A stretch of DNA of 64,000 nucleotides from the NCBI GenBank assembly GCA_905215805.1, contig CAJMRL010000010.1:1-64000 (forward strand). The letters run 5' to 3'. This DNA comes from an uncultured bacterium (GTDB lineage Bacteria; Bacillota; Clostridia; UBA1381). The first letter of the stretch is position 1; every line of letters begins with the position of its first letter. Under the pieces are notes generated by a model. It was not told where the DNA came from. It was given only the letters and a program-made list of their open reading frames with translations, and did not search any database. Of this stretch, positions 8,814 to 17,867 are shown in pieces. The position numbers were made by a program, and so were the translations under genes.

Positions 8814-9345
8814 TTTTCATGTCCCCCTTGATTATGATTGGTATACCGCATACTACCTCGCTTACCGTATCCGACATATCAGCGGCAATCCTGTTTATAA
8901 TTGCAAGATTATGTATATATTTCTGTGTTTCAGTTGCATATTTAATGCCGTCTGAAAATATCTCATTCGTAACTATAACCAACCCGGTGCAGACTTTACC
9001 GATCCTTCTTAATCCCATTTCTATATTTCTTACGCAATCCATTCCCGAGCCGTTTTCTAAAAACATCTCATTCGCTGCAAGATTTGAAAGACAGTCGATC
9101 AGTACCACGCTCTTATCCGGAAGCGCTGCTTCTGAAAGACCTGTAAAGCATTCTATAGTTTCAAAACCTTTTCCGGCTCTCATCATTCGATGTCGTTCTA
9201 TTTTTTGTACAGCCTCATCATCATAAGCCATCATTGTAGCTATATAAATAAGTCTTCCGCCGTATTTTCTATGAATGCTCACCGCCCTGCTTTCAGCATA
9301 TTCAGACTTACCGCTACCGCTGCCGCCCGTTACAAGCTCAATCAT
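8806..9345 (-). CDS. cobU: Adenosylcobinamide kinase / adenosylcobinamide-phosphate guanylyltransferase
   Basis: Bifunctional enzyme that phosphorylates adenosylcobinamide and adds GMP to give adenosylcobinamide-GDP, the CobS substrate. The 179-residue length is normal. It has the intact P-loop GGSGSGKSEYAE, the ERHRMMR segment with the histidine region that is guanylylated in characterised CobU, and VLIDCLSNLAANEMF. The next gene but one encodes a shortened relative. The start at 9345 gives the usual MIELVTGGSGSGKS; the ATG at 9363 is an alternative. It overlaps the cbiA stop by 8 bases. Confidence 0.95.
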   Translation of the reverse strand: MIELVTGGSGSGKSEYAESRAVSIHRKYGGRLIYIATMMAYDDEAVQKIERHRMMRAGKGFETIECFTGLSEAALPDKSVVLIDCLSNLAANEMFLENGSGMDCVRNIEMGLRRIGKVCTGLVIVTNEIFSDGIKYATETQKYIHNLAIINRIAADMSDTVSEVVCGIPIIIKGDMKNA

Positions 9346-10738
9346 TTTTATGAATCCTTTCATGTTTTTTACCGGAGTATCTCATACAAGCGTTTATAAA
9401 ATTTACCGCCGCCTTTTGATTTGAATAAAAATACACATGAGGAAAGCCTGCAAATAGGTTTTCTCCCGAATGCACGCATTCCCATTTTCGTGTCCCCGAC
9501 GGCTTTGCCGCAGTACATGAACAGCCGTTATTTGTACTATCCCAATAATGAAATTCATGTCCCCGTATACTCTCACCCTTGTTTAAAAGAACACTGTTTT
9601 CATTTTCCGTTATATCGATATATCCAAACCTCACTAATTTATCGGTCTTAAACGCTTTTCCCTCTATGACTCCGACACCTTTATATTCGTTTTTATCGTC
9701 ATCCTCAAAATATTCATGCAGATACATAAATCCTCCGCACTCAGCAATACACGGGATACCGTTTCTTATCGCTTTTCGCACCGAGTCAAGCATAGATATA
9801 TTTTCCGACAGCTCCTTGGCATAAAGCTCCGGATATCCGCCGCCAAGTATCAACCCGTCTACTTCTTCAGGAAGCTCAGCATCATTTATAGGGCTGAAAT
9901 ATTTTATTTCGCACCCCATTTCTTCAAGCAGCTCTATGTTTTCACTATAATAAAAACAGAACGCCTTGTCATATGCTATGCCTATTTTTATTCCATGAGC
10001 TATTTCTTTTATTTCAGGTCTTATGACTTCAATATCAGGTGCTTCTGCTACGATTTTAAAGATCATATCCAAATCAAGAGTTTTAATTGCTGTTTTTCCG
10101 AGGTGCTCAAGAATTTTATCCACACCTTCTGCATCCTGAGGAGTGACAAGCCCCAGATGCCTGCTTTTAAATTCCAAGTTATCCAGCCGTGGAAGAAATC
10201 CTGCGACTCTTATCCCCGTTTCTTTCTCGATTATCCCCTTCAGCGCCTTATAGGTCATTTCGGAAATATTATTTAAAATAATACCCTGTATATTGCTGTC
10301 ACTTTTAAATTCCGCTATCCCCCGGATAATCGCTGCTAATGTGTATGCCGCTCCTCTGCACGGCATGACCAGTATGACCGGAGTGTCCGTTTGTCTTGCA
10401 ATATCATATGAGCTTGCCTCTGCTCCCGACATGCTCATTCCGTCATAATATCCCATGACTCCTTCTATGACCGTAATATCACTGTTTCGGGCGTTTTGCG
10501 CCATAAGATATTTTACCGTTTCAGCATCCGAGAAAAACAGGTCCAGATTTACCGATGGCACACCCATAACTTTCCTGTGAAACATCGGGTCTATATAGTC
10601 CGGTCCGCATTTGCATGCGGAGGCTTTTACTCCGCGCATCTCAAGAGCTTTTAGCAAAGCGCATATTGCCGTTGTTTTGCCTCCTCCGCTCGACGGTGCG
10701 GCCAGCATCACCCTTGGCAGCCTGATACTATTTTTCAT
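9338..10738 (-). CDS. cbiA: Cobyrinate a,c-diamide synthase (CbiA)
   Basis: ATP- and glutamine-dependent amidation of the a and c side chains of cob(II)yrinate. Of 466 residues, the N-terminal ATPase domain has the P-loop MLAAPSSGGGKTTA and KCGPDYIDPMFHRKV. The C-terminal class I glutamine amidotransferase has LILGGGYPELYA and the nucleophile cysteine in IAECGGFMYLHE. A start at 10756 is possible, but the ATG at 10738 has AAAGGA seven bases before it. It overlaps the end of cbiET by 11 bases. Confidence 0.96.
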   Translation of the reverse strand: MKNSIRLPRVMLAAPSSGGGKTTAICALLKALEMRGVKASACKCGPDYIDPMFHRKVMGVPSVNLDLFFSDAETVKYLMAQNARNSDITVIEGVMGYYDGMSMSGAEASSYDIARQTDTPVILVMPCRGAAYTLAAIIRGIAEFKSDSNIQGIILNNISEMTYKALKGIIEKETGIRVAGFLPRLDNLEFKSRHLGLVTPQDAEGVDKILEHLGKTAIKTLDLDMIFKIVAEAPDIEVIRPEIKEIAHGIKIGIAYDKAFCFYYSENIELLEEMGCEIKYFSPINDAELPEEVDGLILGGGYPELYAKELSENISMLDSVRKAIRNGIPCIAECGGFMYLHEYFEDDDKNEYKGVGVIEGKAFKTDKLVRFGYIDITENENSVLLNKGESIRGHEFHYWDSTNNGCSCTAAKPSGTRKWECVHSGENLFAGFPHVYFYSNQKAAVNFINACMRYSGKKHERIHKND

Positions 10739-11939
10739 CTTTTTCTTTCCTTTCAAGAGAAATAATATAAACAGGATTTTGTGCGGTCATCAAATTATAT
10801 TTGCCAATTGCCCTTGATTTCGAAACACACATAAGCGTTACATCAGAGCTTATATCCTCCAGTTTATTTAATATTCCTGTTACCTGCGCCAATGACTCAA
10901 GAGAAACGGTGTTGATTACAATTTTAGCACGGAGCTCCAAAGCCCATGCCGCATTTATAATATCCTCCATATTTCCTCCGCTGCCGCCTATGAATATATG
11001 CGATGGTGCTTCAAGCCCCTTCATAGCTTCCGGCGCGCTGCCGCGAATAATTTCTATATTATCTGCCGCAAATTTTCTTTTATTTTCCTCTATAAGCTCC
11101 GCTGCTGCACTGTTTCGTTCTATAGCATATACCCGTATATCCGGCGACTGCAGCGCTGCCGCAATGGATACCGATCCGGTTCCGGCGCCTATATCATAAA
11201 GCACCGAATCATTCTTAAGTCCCAGCTTTGACAGGCTGACCGTCCGAACCTCTTCTTTTGTCATAGGGACATTTGAACGAATAAATTCCTCATCTTTCAG
11301 CGCACGTCCTACATATTTAACAGGATTGTCATTTTCTATGACCACCGCTGCAAGCCTTCCATATGAGTAATCCTCAAGCTCCGCAGGTGTTGTATGTATG
11401 ATCATCTCGTTCTCATAAGATAAATTCTGACCGATATGCATTCTCACATCGCTGAATCCGTAATATATAAGCTTTTGGCATAGCTCCCGCAAATCCTTTT
11501 CTCCGCTCAGCAACGTAAATACTTTTTTACTGTCTCTTACATAGCCTACGATATTTTTCTTTTGACCATGCAGACTTGTTATCATCATATCATCCCACGT
11601 CATCTTGAGCTTTGCACATAAATATACCAGTGATGATATTCCGGGGATTATTTCTGTTTCGTGTCCCTCAAGAGCTTTTACAAGTCTTTTTGCGCCGCTG
11701 TAAAAGCCGCAGTCACCCGACAATAAAATTCCCACCGTCTTTATCTCGGAATGAGCATCTATATACCCACATATTTCTTCTGTCTTGTACGCATCATATA
11801 CCGGCTGCCTCATATCGTCAACAAGTCCAAGCATACGCTTCGCGCCTATAAATATTTCACATTCATTCATTGCCTGTACTGCCTGCTCAGTGAGCATGTG
11901 TTTATTTCCTGTCCCTATTCCTATAAGATAAATTTTCAA
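10728..11939 (-). CDS. cbiET: Fused CbiE-CbiT: precorrin-6Y C5/C15-methyltransferase (decarboxylating)
   Basis: Bifunctional enzyme of about 403 residues. The N-terminal half is CbiE (C5 methyltransferase, tetrapyrrole methylase fold) with LIGIGTGNKHMLTEQA. The C-terminal half, from about residue 205, is CbiT (C15 methylation and decarboxylation of the C12 acetate) with TKEEVRTVSLSKLGL and the SAM motif DIGAGTGSVSIAAAL. The same fusion is known as CobL in aerobic pathways. The reading frame reaches a GTG at 11948 overlapping the cbiD stop (GTGA). That GTG lies within the AAGGGGTG ribosome binding site, so the TTG at 11939 is a better start. Confidence 0.94.
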   Translation of the reverse strand: MKIYLIGIGTGNKHMLTEQAVQAMNECEIFIGAKRMLGLVDDMRQPVYDAYKTEEICGYIDAHSEIKTVGILLSGDCGFYSGAKRLVKALEGHETEIIPGISSLVYLCAKLKMTWDDMMITSLHGQKKNIVGYVRDSKKVFTLLSGEKDLRELCQKLIYYGFSDVRMHIGQNLSYENEMIIHTTPAELEDYSYGRLAAVVIENDNPVKYVGRALKDEEFIRSNVPMTKEEVRTVSLSKLGLKNDSVLYDIGAGTGSVSIAAALQSPDIRVYAIERNSAAAELIEENKRKFAADNIEIIRGSAPEAMKGLEAPSHIFIGGSGGNMEDIINAAWALELRAKIVINTVSLESLAQVTGILNKLEDISSDVTLMCVSKSRAIGKYNLMTAQNPVYIISLERKEKDEK

Positions 11940-11944
11940 TCCTG

Positions 11945-13051
11945 TCACCCCTTAATCAGCCGTAACAGCTCATCTGCCTCCGAAGTTTTTACCATAATTC
12001 CATGCACGTTGGAAAACATTATTACCCCGTATTTTATCTCATCACGGCATCTGTTTTTCATATAAAAATCAATCCGCCGTGTAATTCTCTCCATTACTCT
12101 ATCATAAATACCGTTTTTTCGCATGATCTGCGCCATCTCGTCCGTTGAAACACACTGAGATATTTTCTCAAGCGTTTCAGGCTTTGCTCCGCATAATGCT
12201 GCATTAGCAACCATAATCTCACTTCTTGCATCCGCATTTTTTGAATGCGTATTCATGATCCCTGCCGCTAATTTTATAAGCTTTCCGGCATGACCTATCA
12301 GCAGTACACCATTATAACCATGCCGTATACTCAAATCTATTGCATCACCTATAAAATTGCTGCATTTTACAGCCCTATCAATATCAAGCCCGGTATTTTC
12401 CCTTATAAAATCAATGCCGTAATTCCCCGGCACAATAAGCGCATATTCCTCACCGTTGGCGCGCTTATACCTTAGCTCCGCATCTATAGTATCAATCAAA
12501 GCCTTTTCGCTCATAGGCTCTACTATTCCGCTTGTTCCTAAAATTGAAATTCCGCCCTCTATCCCAAGTCTGGGATTGAATGTCTTTTTTGCCGCAGCCT
12601 CTCCTTCCGGCACGGAAATAATAACTTCTGCACCCTTATCACAACCCGCGCTCTCGAGTTCCTCTCTTACGGCGTCCTCTATCATTATAAGCGGCACTCT
12701 GTTTATTGCCGCCTCACCTATTTTCTGCCTTAAGCCCGGCTTTGTAACACGGCCTACCCCTTTTCCGCCGTCAATTTTTATCCCCTGCTCATCTGTAAGC
12801 CTTACGCAGGAGTACACCATTATTCCATCTGTAATATCCGGATCATCTCCGGCATATTTTTTAATTGCGCATGATGCCGTCTTTGCTTCAAGTTTCATGT
12901 CCCTCACCTGTGCGGTGATCTCTATTCCCGCCGGAGTCATAACCGATATTTTATCGGGAAAGCTGCCCGTAATCACGGCCCGTGCAGCCGCCCTTGACGC
13001 AAGAGCAGCGCATGTTCCGGTGGTAAATCCCTTCTTTAATTCTTTATACAT
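11945..13051 (-). CDS. cbiD: Cobalt-precorrin-5B C1-methyltransferase CbiD
   Basis: SAM-dependent C1 methylation specific to the anaerobic cobalamin pathway. The 368-residue protein starts with the hallmark KKGFTTGTCAALASRAAA. It also has PAGIEITAQV, GKGVGRVTKPGL and LLIGHAGKLIKLAAGIMNTHSK (adjoining blocks), all usual for CbiD. The frame ends in a GTGA junction with cbiET. CbiD is one of the best markers that this is the early-cobalt-insertion route, since aerobic pathways use CobF instead. Confidence 0.97.
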   Translation of the reverse strand: MYKELKKGFTTGTCAALASRAAARAVITGSFPDKISVMTPAGIEITAQVRDMKLEAKTASCAIKKYAGDDPDITDGIMVYSCVRLTDEQGIKIDGGKGVGRVTKPGLRQKIGEAAINRVPLIMIEDAVREELESAGCDKGAEVIISVPEGEAAAKKTFNPRLGIEGGISILGTSGIVEPMSEKALIDTIDAELRYKRANGEEYALIVPGNYGIDFIRENTGLDIDRAVKCSNFIGDAIDLSIRHGYNGVLLIGHAGKLIKLAAGIMNTHSKNADARSEIMVANAALCGAKPETLEKISQCVSTDEMAQIMRKNGIYDRVMERITRRIDFYMKNRCRDEIKYGVIMFSNVHGIMVKTSEADELLRLIKG

Positions 13052-13063
13052 ACAGCTATTTCC

Positions 13064-14482
13064 TCAAATACATGAAAGTGCCGATATAATTTCATTATTT
13101 GTAACCGCTCTTGAGGGATTAAAATTCCCATCCTCAAGCGCAAATACTCCGTTATCTACAAGAGACTGAACGATTTTTGCATTCTCACACTTGTCTATAT
13201 CAGCTATTTCCGACTTATTTTGGGGCTGAGTAAAGCTGCCAAGAATAAACACTGTCTGTGCAAGCTCCTCTCTTGTCACCGGACTGTCTGGATAAAACAG
13301 CTCTTTGCCGTCCCTGTTGTCCCATTCCATACATCCGCTTTCAACCGCTGTTTCAATATAGTCAAAATCCGGATCATTCCACTTTACGTCCTCGAATATT
13401 CCAAAGGTGTGCCCTTTGTGCTCTGTCTGATAATATGACGACGAAGCCGGAAGATATATCGGCATATGACGCATAAGTACAACAAAATTTGCCAAAGAAC
13501 GTCTCGTAGCCGGATTATCATTCGCATATGCGCTGTAATCATCCATTATTTCAGGATAGAAGAATCTCGCCAGCTCTCGCACTCCCTTCACATATCGAAA
13601 AGTCGGCGATGAAATTATTTTTTCATTTATGAGATGCACATTTCCATCCTTGACTGCTTTTATTGTATCAAAGCCTGCTCTTTGTGAAATTGATTCAAGA
13701 TTTCCTCCCGAATTCATAGAACCCCTCTGTGAAATATATACATCTATGTTATCTGCATTTTCAAGTACCTTTTCCGCACCAAAAGCTGCTATGGAGCTTC
13801 CGTACTCAATAGGAGCTTCATCCGCGGCAATATTTATTCCTCCTGCAAGCTCTATTGCCCGTCCCGCCATTGAATCCGCTGTAACAGTTCTTATATTGGT
13901 TTCGGTTGACTCAAAAAATACTTTTTTCTTATTCTCCACCGCCGAGGTTTTCTGTGAAATTTCGGCAAGCTCTTCATCAAATTCATCAAGCAGCTCGTCC
14001 GCTTTCCACTGCCTGTCCACCAACATCGCCAGCTTTTCTATATAATCATCAAACTCATCCAAGCTGTCAGGATAAAGCGACACAACCGTGATCCCTGCTT
14101 TTTCAATAGCATTTACAAAATCCGGCGCTTTCCTGCTTATAAACGGACGTATAAGAACAACATCCGGGTCTGCGGCTATCACAGCTTCCGGGTCTGCCGA
14201 ATAATCATACATATCCAAAAATGCCGCTTCCGGCGGATATATACATGTTTTATAACCGCCTATAAGTGTACTCTGTGCATCAAGATAATACAAATTTTCA
14301 GTATGAGCCGAATAAAGCGAAATTATCCTTTCAGCCGGCTTATCAAGCTCTATTTTTCTGCCGTCGTCATCGGTGAATGAAATAAGTGCATCACTTTCCT
14401 CTTTCGTGTCCCTATTTACATTGCAGCCACACATACCGAACATGAGCGCCGCCGCAGTTATAACGCTTATAAGACGTTTCAT
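13064..14482 (-). CDS. BtuF/FecB-like lipoprotein with C-terminal SLH-like repeats
   Basis: Predicted extracytoplasmic substrate-binding protein of the ABC importer encoded just upstream in the operon. Residues 1-20 are a signal with a cysteine-rich end (GMCGC) that resembles, but does not perfectly match, a lipobox. Residues about 33-330 form a periplasmic-binding domain of the cobalamin/iron-siderophore class (RIISLYSAHTENLYYL, IAADPDVVLI). Residues about 370-472 hold two stretches resembling S-layer homology repeats: FYPDSPVTREELAQTVFILG and FNPSRAVTNNEI. Such repeats are not normal in this family. The ATG directly follows the cbiK stop. The substrate could be a corrinoid, cobalt chelate or haem. 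Confidence 0.85.
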   Translation of the reverse strand: MKRLISVITAAALMFGMCGCNVNRDTKEESDALISFTDDDGRKIELDKPAERIISLYSAHTENLYYLDAQSTLIGGYKTCIYPPEAAFLDMYDYSADPEAVIAADPDVVLIRPFISRKAPDFVNAIEKAGITVVSLYPDSLDEFDDYIEKLAMLVDRQWKADELLDEFDEELAEISQKTSAVENKKKVFFESTETNIRTVTADSMAGRAIELAGGINIAADEAPIEYGSSIAAFGAEKVLENADNIDVYISQRGSMNSGGNLESISQRAGFDTIKAVKDGNVHLINEKIISSPTFRYVKGVRELARFFYPEIMDDYSAYANDNPATRRSLANFVVLMRHMPIYLPASSSYYQTEHKGHTFGIFEDVKWNDPDFDYIETAVESGCMEWDNRDGKELFYPDSPVTREELAQTVFILGSFTQPQNKSEIADIDKCENAKIVQSLVDNGVFALEDGNFNPSRAVTNNEIISALSCI

Positions 14483-15391
14483 TTACTCCTCCTCTTGACC
14501 CTCGTCAGCCGCCTGCTGAACGTGCTCGGCAAAAAGCTCTCTTATACCCTCATATTCACCGAGTCCTTTCTTCAGGCATTCAACACTGTAGCCTTCTTTC
14601 TTAAACTCTGTAGCCCATGAGCCTTCCTCTTCTCCGCAGATATCATTTGTAGCATGATCTCCCGCAACGATCATAAGCGGAGCCAAAACAACCTTATTTA
14701 CTCCAAGGGCATTCACGTCAGCCTTTACCTTCTCCAAATCCGGATAACCCTCTACCGTTCCGATAAACGCATTTTTGTATCCAAGCGCTTTAAATCGGTA
14801 ATCAAGCGCCGCATATGTAGCGTTAGCATAATGCTCCGTTCCATGGCCTACAAAAATTACCGCGCTGCTATTATCGGCCAGCTGCAGAGTTTCTGCCGCC
14901 AAGGCTTCGACTACCTTATTATAATCCTCATCTGAGGTGAGCAGAGGCTGTCCTATAGACAGCTTTGTAAACTTATCCTCATACGGTTTTACAGCATTGA
15001 GCATTTCCTCATATTCAAAGCCGTTCATTACATGAGTAGGCTGTACGATAAGCTCTTTAACATTATCGCCTACTAATTTCTGCATAGCCGTATCGACATT
15101 GTCAATCTCAATATTATCTCTTTCCTTGAGCTTGTCAATGATAGTCTGACTTGTGAATGCACGTCTTACATCGTAATCAGGAAACTTCTCCTCTATTTTC
15201 TTTTCAACTGCTCCGATCGTAGCCTCTCTTGTATCGTTATAGCTCGTTCCGAAGCTTACCACAAGAACTGCCGGTTTTGACTCCGCATTTGACTTGCTCA
15301 AGGTTTGATCAGCCTCCGTCGTCCCACATGCGCATAAACCCAACGCGCATACTCCTATCGCTAAAAGCGATATAAATCTTTTTAATTTCAT
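14483..15391 (-). CDS. cbiK: CbiK-type sirohydrochlorin cobaltochelatase with lipoprotein signal
   Basis: CbiK inserts Co2+ into sirohydrochlorin in the anaerobic B12 pathway. Residues about 35-295 match that class II chelatase: PAVLVVSFGTSYNDTREATI, VQPTHVMNGFEYEEM, VIFVGHGTEHYANATY and LMIVAGDHATNDICGEEEGS, with metal-ligand histidines in the last two. Residues 1-22 are a clear signal with lipobox LCAC, so the protein is predicted to be anchored outside the membrane. Its neighbours are the ABC importer genes on both sides. A periplasmic CbiK is known in Desulfovibrio and binds haem. No second, cytoplasmic chelatase is visible here. GGAGG lies 7 bases before the ATG. Confidence 0.9.
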   Translation of the reverse strand: MKLKRFISLLAIGVCALGLCACGTTEADQTLSKSNAESKPAVLVVSFGTSYNDTREATIGAVEKKIEEKFPDYDVRRAFTSQTIIDKLKERDNIEIDNVDTAMQKLVGDNVKELIVQPTHVMNGFEYEEMLNAVKPYEDKFTKLSIGQPLLTSDEDYNKVVEALAAETLQLADNSSAVIFVGHGTEHYANATYAALDYRFKALGYKNAFIGTVEGYPDLEKVKADVNALGVNKVVLAPLMIVAGDHATNDICGEEEGSWATEFKKEGYSVECLKKGLGEYEGIRELFAEHVQQAADEGQEEE

Positions 15392-15408
15392 TATGTACCT
15401 CCAAAAAA

Positions 15409-16176
15409 TTATATTATATCTAAAATGTAAAAACCGCCATGGCTTATTTTTGCCTTTACATTAAAAATATCCTTAAAAAATCTCTCGTTTAAAAGCTCTT
15501 TAGGACGCCCGTATTTTCTTGCTTTACCGCCCTTCATCGCCGTTATTTTATCGCTATATGAAAATGCAAGCTGTAAATCATGCTGAACCGATACAACGCT
15601 CATTCCCGTATCTCTGACATATTCTTTCAAAAGCTTTGTCATTTTTATTCTTGACGCTATATCCAATCCTGACATTGCCTCATCCAAAAAAAGCAGTCTT
15701 GGCTTTTGCGCAAGCGCTCTTGCTATTAGAACCCGCTGAACCTCACCTCCGGATAATTCGGTTATATTTTTATCCGCAAATTTAAGTGTATCTGTCCGTT
15801 CCATAATATCCAATATAAATTCTATATCATTTGAGCTTATAGATGAAAAGCGGCTCTTATGAGGATATAGTCCCATCTCCACAATTTCAAAGCACTTAAA
15901 CGGAAATTTGTATTCCTGATTCTGATATATTACCGCAATTTCCTTTGCTCTTATATTCGGCTTTATTTTATCAAAACGTTTTCCGCGATAAAAAATACTT
16001 CCGTGTTCGGATTTTAATTTACCGTTTAAAATCCCTAACAACGTAGATTTTCCGCTGCCGTTTTCTCCAACCACAGACATGAACTCGCCCTCATATATCT
16101 CAAGCTCCGCTATTTCCATAAACGGCGCATTCGCATAGGAGTATGCAATGTTTTCCGCGCGCATAAGAGCATCCAT
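15409..16176 (-). CDS. ABC transporter ATP-binding protein (BtuD/FecE family)
   Basis: Nucleotide-binding subunit, 255 residues, of the importer formed with the permease just upstream and the binding protein downstream. Walker A is GENGSGKST, the signature is LSGGEVQRVLIARAL, Walker B is LLFLDEAMSGLD, and the switch histidine is in VVSVQHDL. The ATG at 16176 overlaps the permease stop as TTGATGG and has AGGAGG five bases before it; a TTG at 16179 is possible. The family serves B12, haem and ferric siderophores; presence in a B12-riboswitch operon points to a corrinoid or cobalt compound. Confidence 0.92.
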   Translation of the reverse strand: MDALMRAENIAYSYANAPFMEIAELEIYEGEFMSVVGENGSGKSTLLGILNGKLKSEHGSIFYRGKRFDKIKPNIRAKEIAVIYQNQEYKFPFKCFEIVEMGLYPHKSRFSSISSNDIEFILDIMERTDTLKFADKNITELSGGEVQRVLIARALAQKPRLLFLDEAMSGLDIASRIKMTKLLKEYVRDTGMSVVSVQHDLQLAFSYSDKITAMKGGKARKYGRPKELLNERFFKDIFNVKAKISHGGFYILDII

Positions 16177-17219
16177 CAATGCCTCCTCCTTGTAAATATA
16201 TAAATAAAAAACGGTCCGCCTATAAGTGTGGTTATAACTCCGACAGGGATCTCTCCCGATGCAATAATTCTTGCTGCATTATCTGCAAGCGAAAGCAATA
16301 TTGCTCCCGTTAGCGCCGATAATGGTATAAGCACACGATTTGAAGATGTCAGCCAGAATCGCAGCAAATGCGGAACAATAAGCCCTACAAATCCTATAAC
16401 TCCGCATACCGAAACACATACCGCGCTTAATGCTGCGCCGACTATCAAATAAAAAGTCCGCATTTTTTCGGTATTTATCCCCAATGAATGAGCAGTATCA
16501 TCTCCCAGCGACATTATATCAAGTTCTTTTGCAAAAATTACAGATGCCGTCCCGAATACAATAACACTGCCCATAAGCAGCATAGCGTCATTCCATGATT
16601 TAGCCGCAAGACTTCCCATAAGCCAGAACACAATCGCTCCTACATCCTCTCCCGCAAGCATTTTTATAAGACTTACTCCGGAAGACAGAATCGAGCTTAC
16701 TATAATCCCGGCAATAATTAGATTAGCACTTTCCATTCCTCCGCCGCGCTTTGTAATAAAAATCACCGCCGCAAGTGTTATAAGTGATGAAATAAGTGCC
16801 GCCGCAGAAACCGGAAAATATATTCCAAGAGAAATATTTATATATATTGCCAAAGCCGCGCCAAATGACGCGCCGGTCGATATGCCTAAAGTATATGGGT
16901 CGGCAAGCGGATTTTGAAGAATACCCTGGAATATAACTCCTGCTATGCCCAGTCCCGCTCCGGCAAATATGCCGCATATGATTCTTGGGATTCTTATTTC
17001 CCATACAACTGCCGCTGTGTTTTTTTTCACCTCCGCAAGCATGTCGCTGTTATTCATCAGCTTTCCTATAATAACCTGCCATACCTCTTTAAGGCTTATT
17101 TTCATGTCCCCTAAATTTATTCCAAGAAGAAATACTGCCGCTATCCCCGCTGTCATAACCGCGCCTGCGGCAAAATATCTAATCCTGTTTTCACGCAGTC
17201 TTTTTTCAACAGCATTCAT
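16176..17219 (-). CDS. ABC transporter permease (BtuC/FecCD family)
   Basis: Integral membrane subunit of 347 residues with about ten hydrophobic segments. Family landmarks: RIPRIICGIFAGAGLGIAGV, ILQNPLADPYTLGISTGASFGAAL (adjoining blocks), GVIGFVGLIVPHLLRF and GEIPVGVITTLIGGPFF. These residues contact the ATPase and line the pore in BtuC. Starts at 17234 (GTG) and 17225 are possible. The ATG at 17219 has AAGGG seven bases before it. Forms the importer with the adjacent ATPase and the SLH-tailed binding protein. Confidence 0.92.
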   Translation of the reverse strand: MNAVEKRLRENRIRYFAAGAVMTAGIAAVFLLGINLGDMKISLKEVWQVIIGKLMNNSDMLAEVKKNTAAVVWEIRIPRIICGIFAGAGLGIAGVIFQGILQNPLADPYTLGISTGASFGAALAIYINISLGIYFPVSAAALISSLITLAAVIFITKRGGGMESANLIIAGIIVSSILSSGVSLIKMLAGEDVGAIVFWLMGSLAAKSWNDAMLLMGSVIVFGTASVIFAKELDIMSLGDDTAHSLGINTEKMRTFYLIVGAALSAVCVSVCGVIGFVGLIVPHLLRFWLTSSNRVLIPLSALTGAILLSLADNAARIIASGEIPVGVITTLIGGPFFIYIFTRRRH

Positions 17220-17240
17220 TTCCATGCCCTTCACTCGCTT

Positions 17241-17867
17241 TTACCTTTTTATTTTATATAAAAGCGCATTGCATATCGCCGCCGCAATATTGCTTCCGCC
17301 CTTGTTTCCTTCAGCCACTATATACGGAGCAGAGCTGTTCATAATAAGCTCCTTTGATTCCACAACATTTACAAATCCAACCGGAACACCGATAATAAGC
17401 TCCGGATTTAGTGTCCCTTCACATATAAGCTCATTAAGCCTAATAAGAGCAGTAGGCGCATTTCCTATTGCAAATATTAATTTTTTATCTAATTTACATG
17501 CCTTTTCCATACAGACCATTGCTCGTGTGATTCCTCTTTTTTTCGCCTCATAAAAAACATCTTCATCTGCCATAAAGCAGTGCGCTTCTCCACCGAGTTC
17601 ATTCAGTATTTTTTTATTTATCCCCGAAAATGCCATATTGGTATCGGTAACAATATCAGCTCCGCTTTGCAAAGCCTTTAAAGCAGTTTCAACTGCATTA
17701 TCCGAAAATTTTAAATTGTCGGCATAATCAAAATCCGCCGAAGTATGAATAACTCTCCTTATAATATCATATTGATCCTCCGGAAATTTTCTGTCCCCAA
17801 GTTCTCTTTCAATAATTTCAAAGCTGCGCCTTTCAATGTCCATCGGCTTTACAAATTCAATATCCAT
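17241..17867 (-). CDS. cbiC: Cobalt-precorrin-8 methylmutase CbiC
   Basis: Moves the methyl group from C11 to C12 of cobalt-precorrin-8 to give cobyrinate. The 208-residue length is normal. The conserved catalytic histidine lies in VIHTSADFDYADNLKF. Other family blocks are GADIVTDTNMAFSGINKK, FAIGNAPTALIRLNEL and IGVPVGFVNVVESKE. The ATG overlaps the stop of cobA-hemD by one base (TAATG) and has AAGGAG upstream. Confidence 0.97.
   Translation of the reverse strand: MDIEFVKPMDIERRSFEIIERELGDRKFPEDQYDIIRRVIHTSADFDYADNLKFSDNAVETALKALQSGADIVTDTNMAFSGINKKILNELGGEAHCFMADEDVFYEAKKRGITRAMVCMEKACKLDKKLIFAIGNAPTALIRLNELICEGTLNPELIIGVPVGFVNVVESKELIMNSSAPYIVAEGNKGGSNIAAAICNALLYKIKR

Noticed and set aside
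12456..13169. A 237-codon plus-strand open frame opposite cbiD
   Set aside because: It is antisense to the well-conserved cbiD; its Ser/Ala/Pro-rich composition is typical of a shadow frame, and it has no ribosome binding site.
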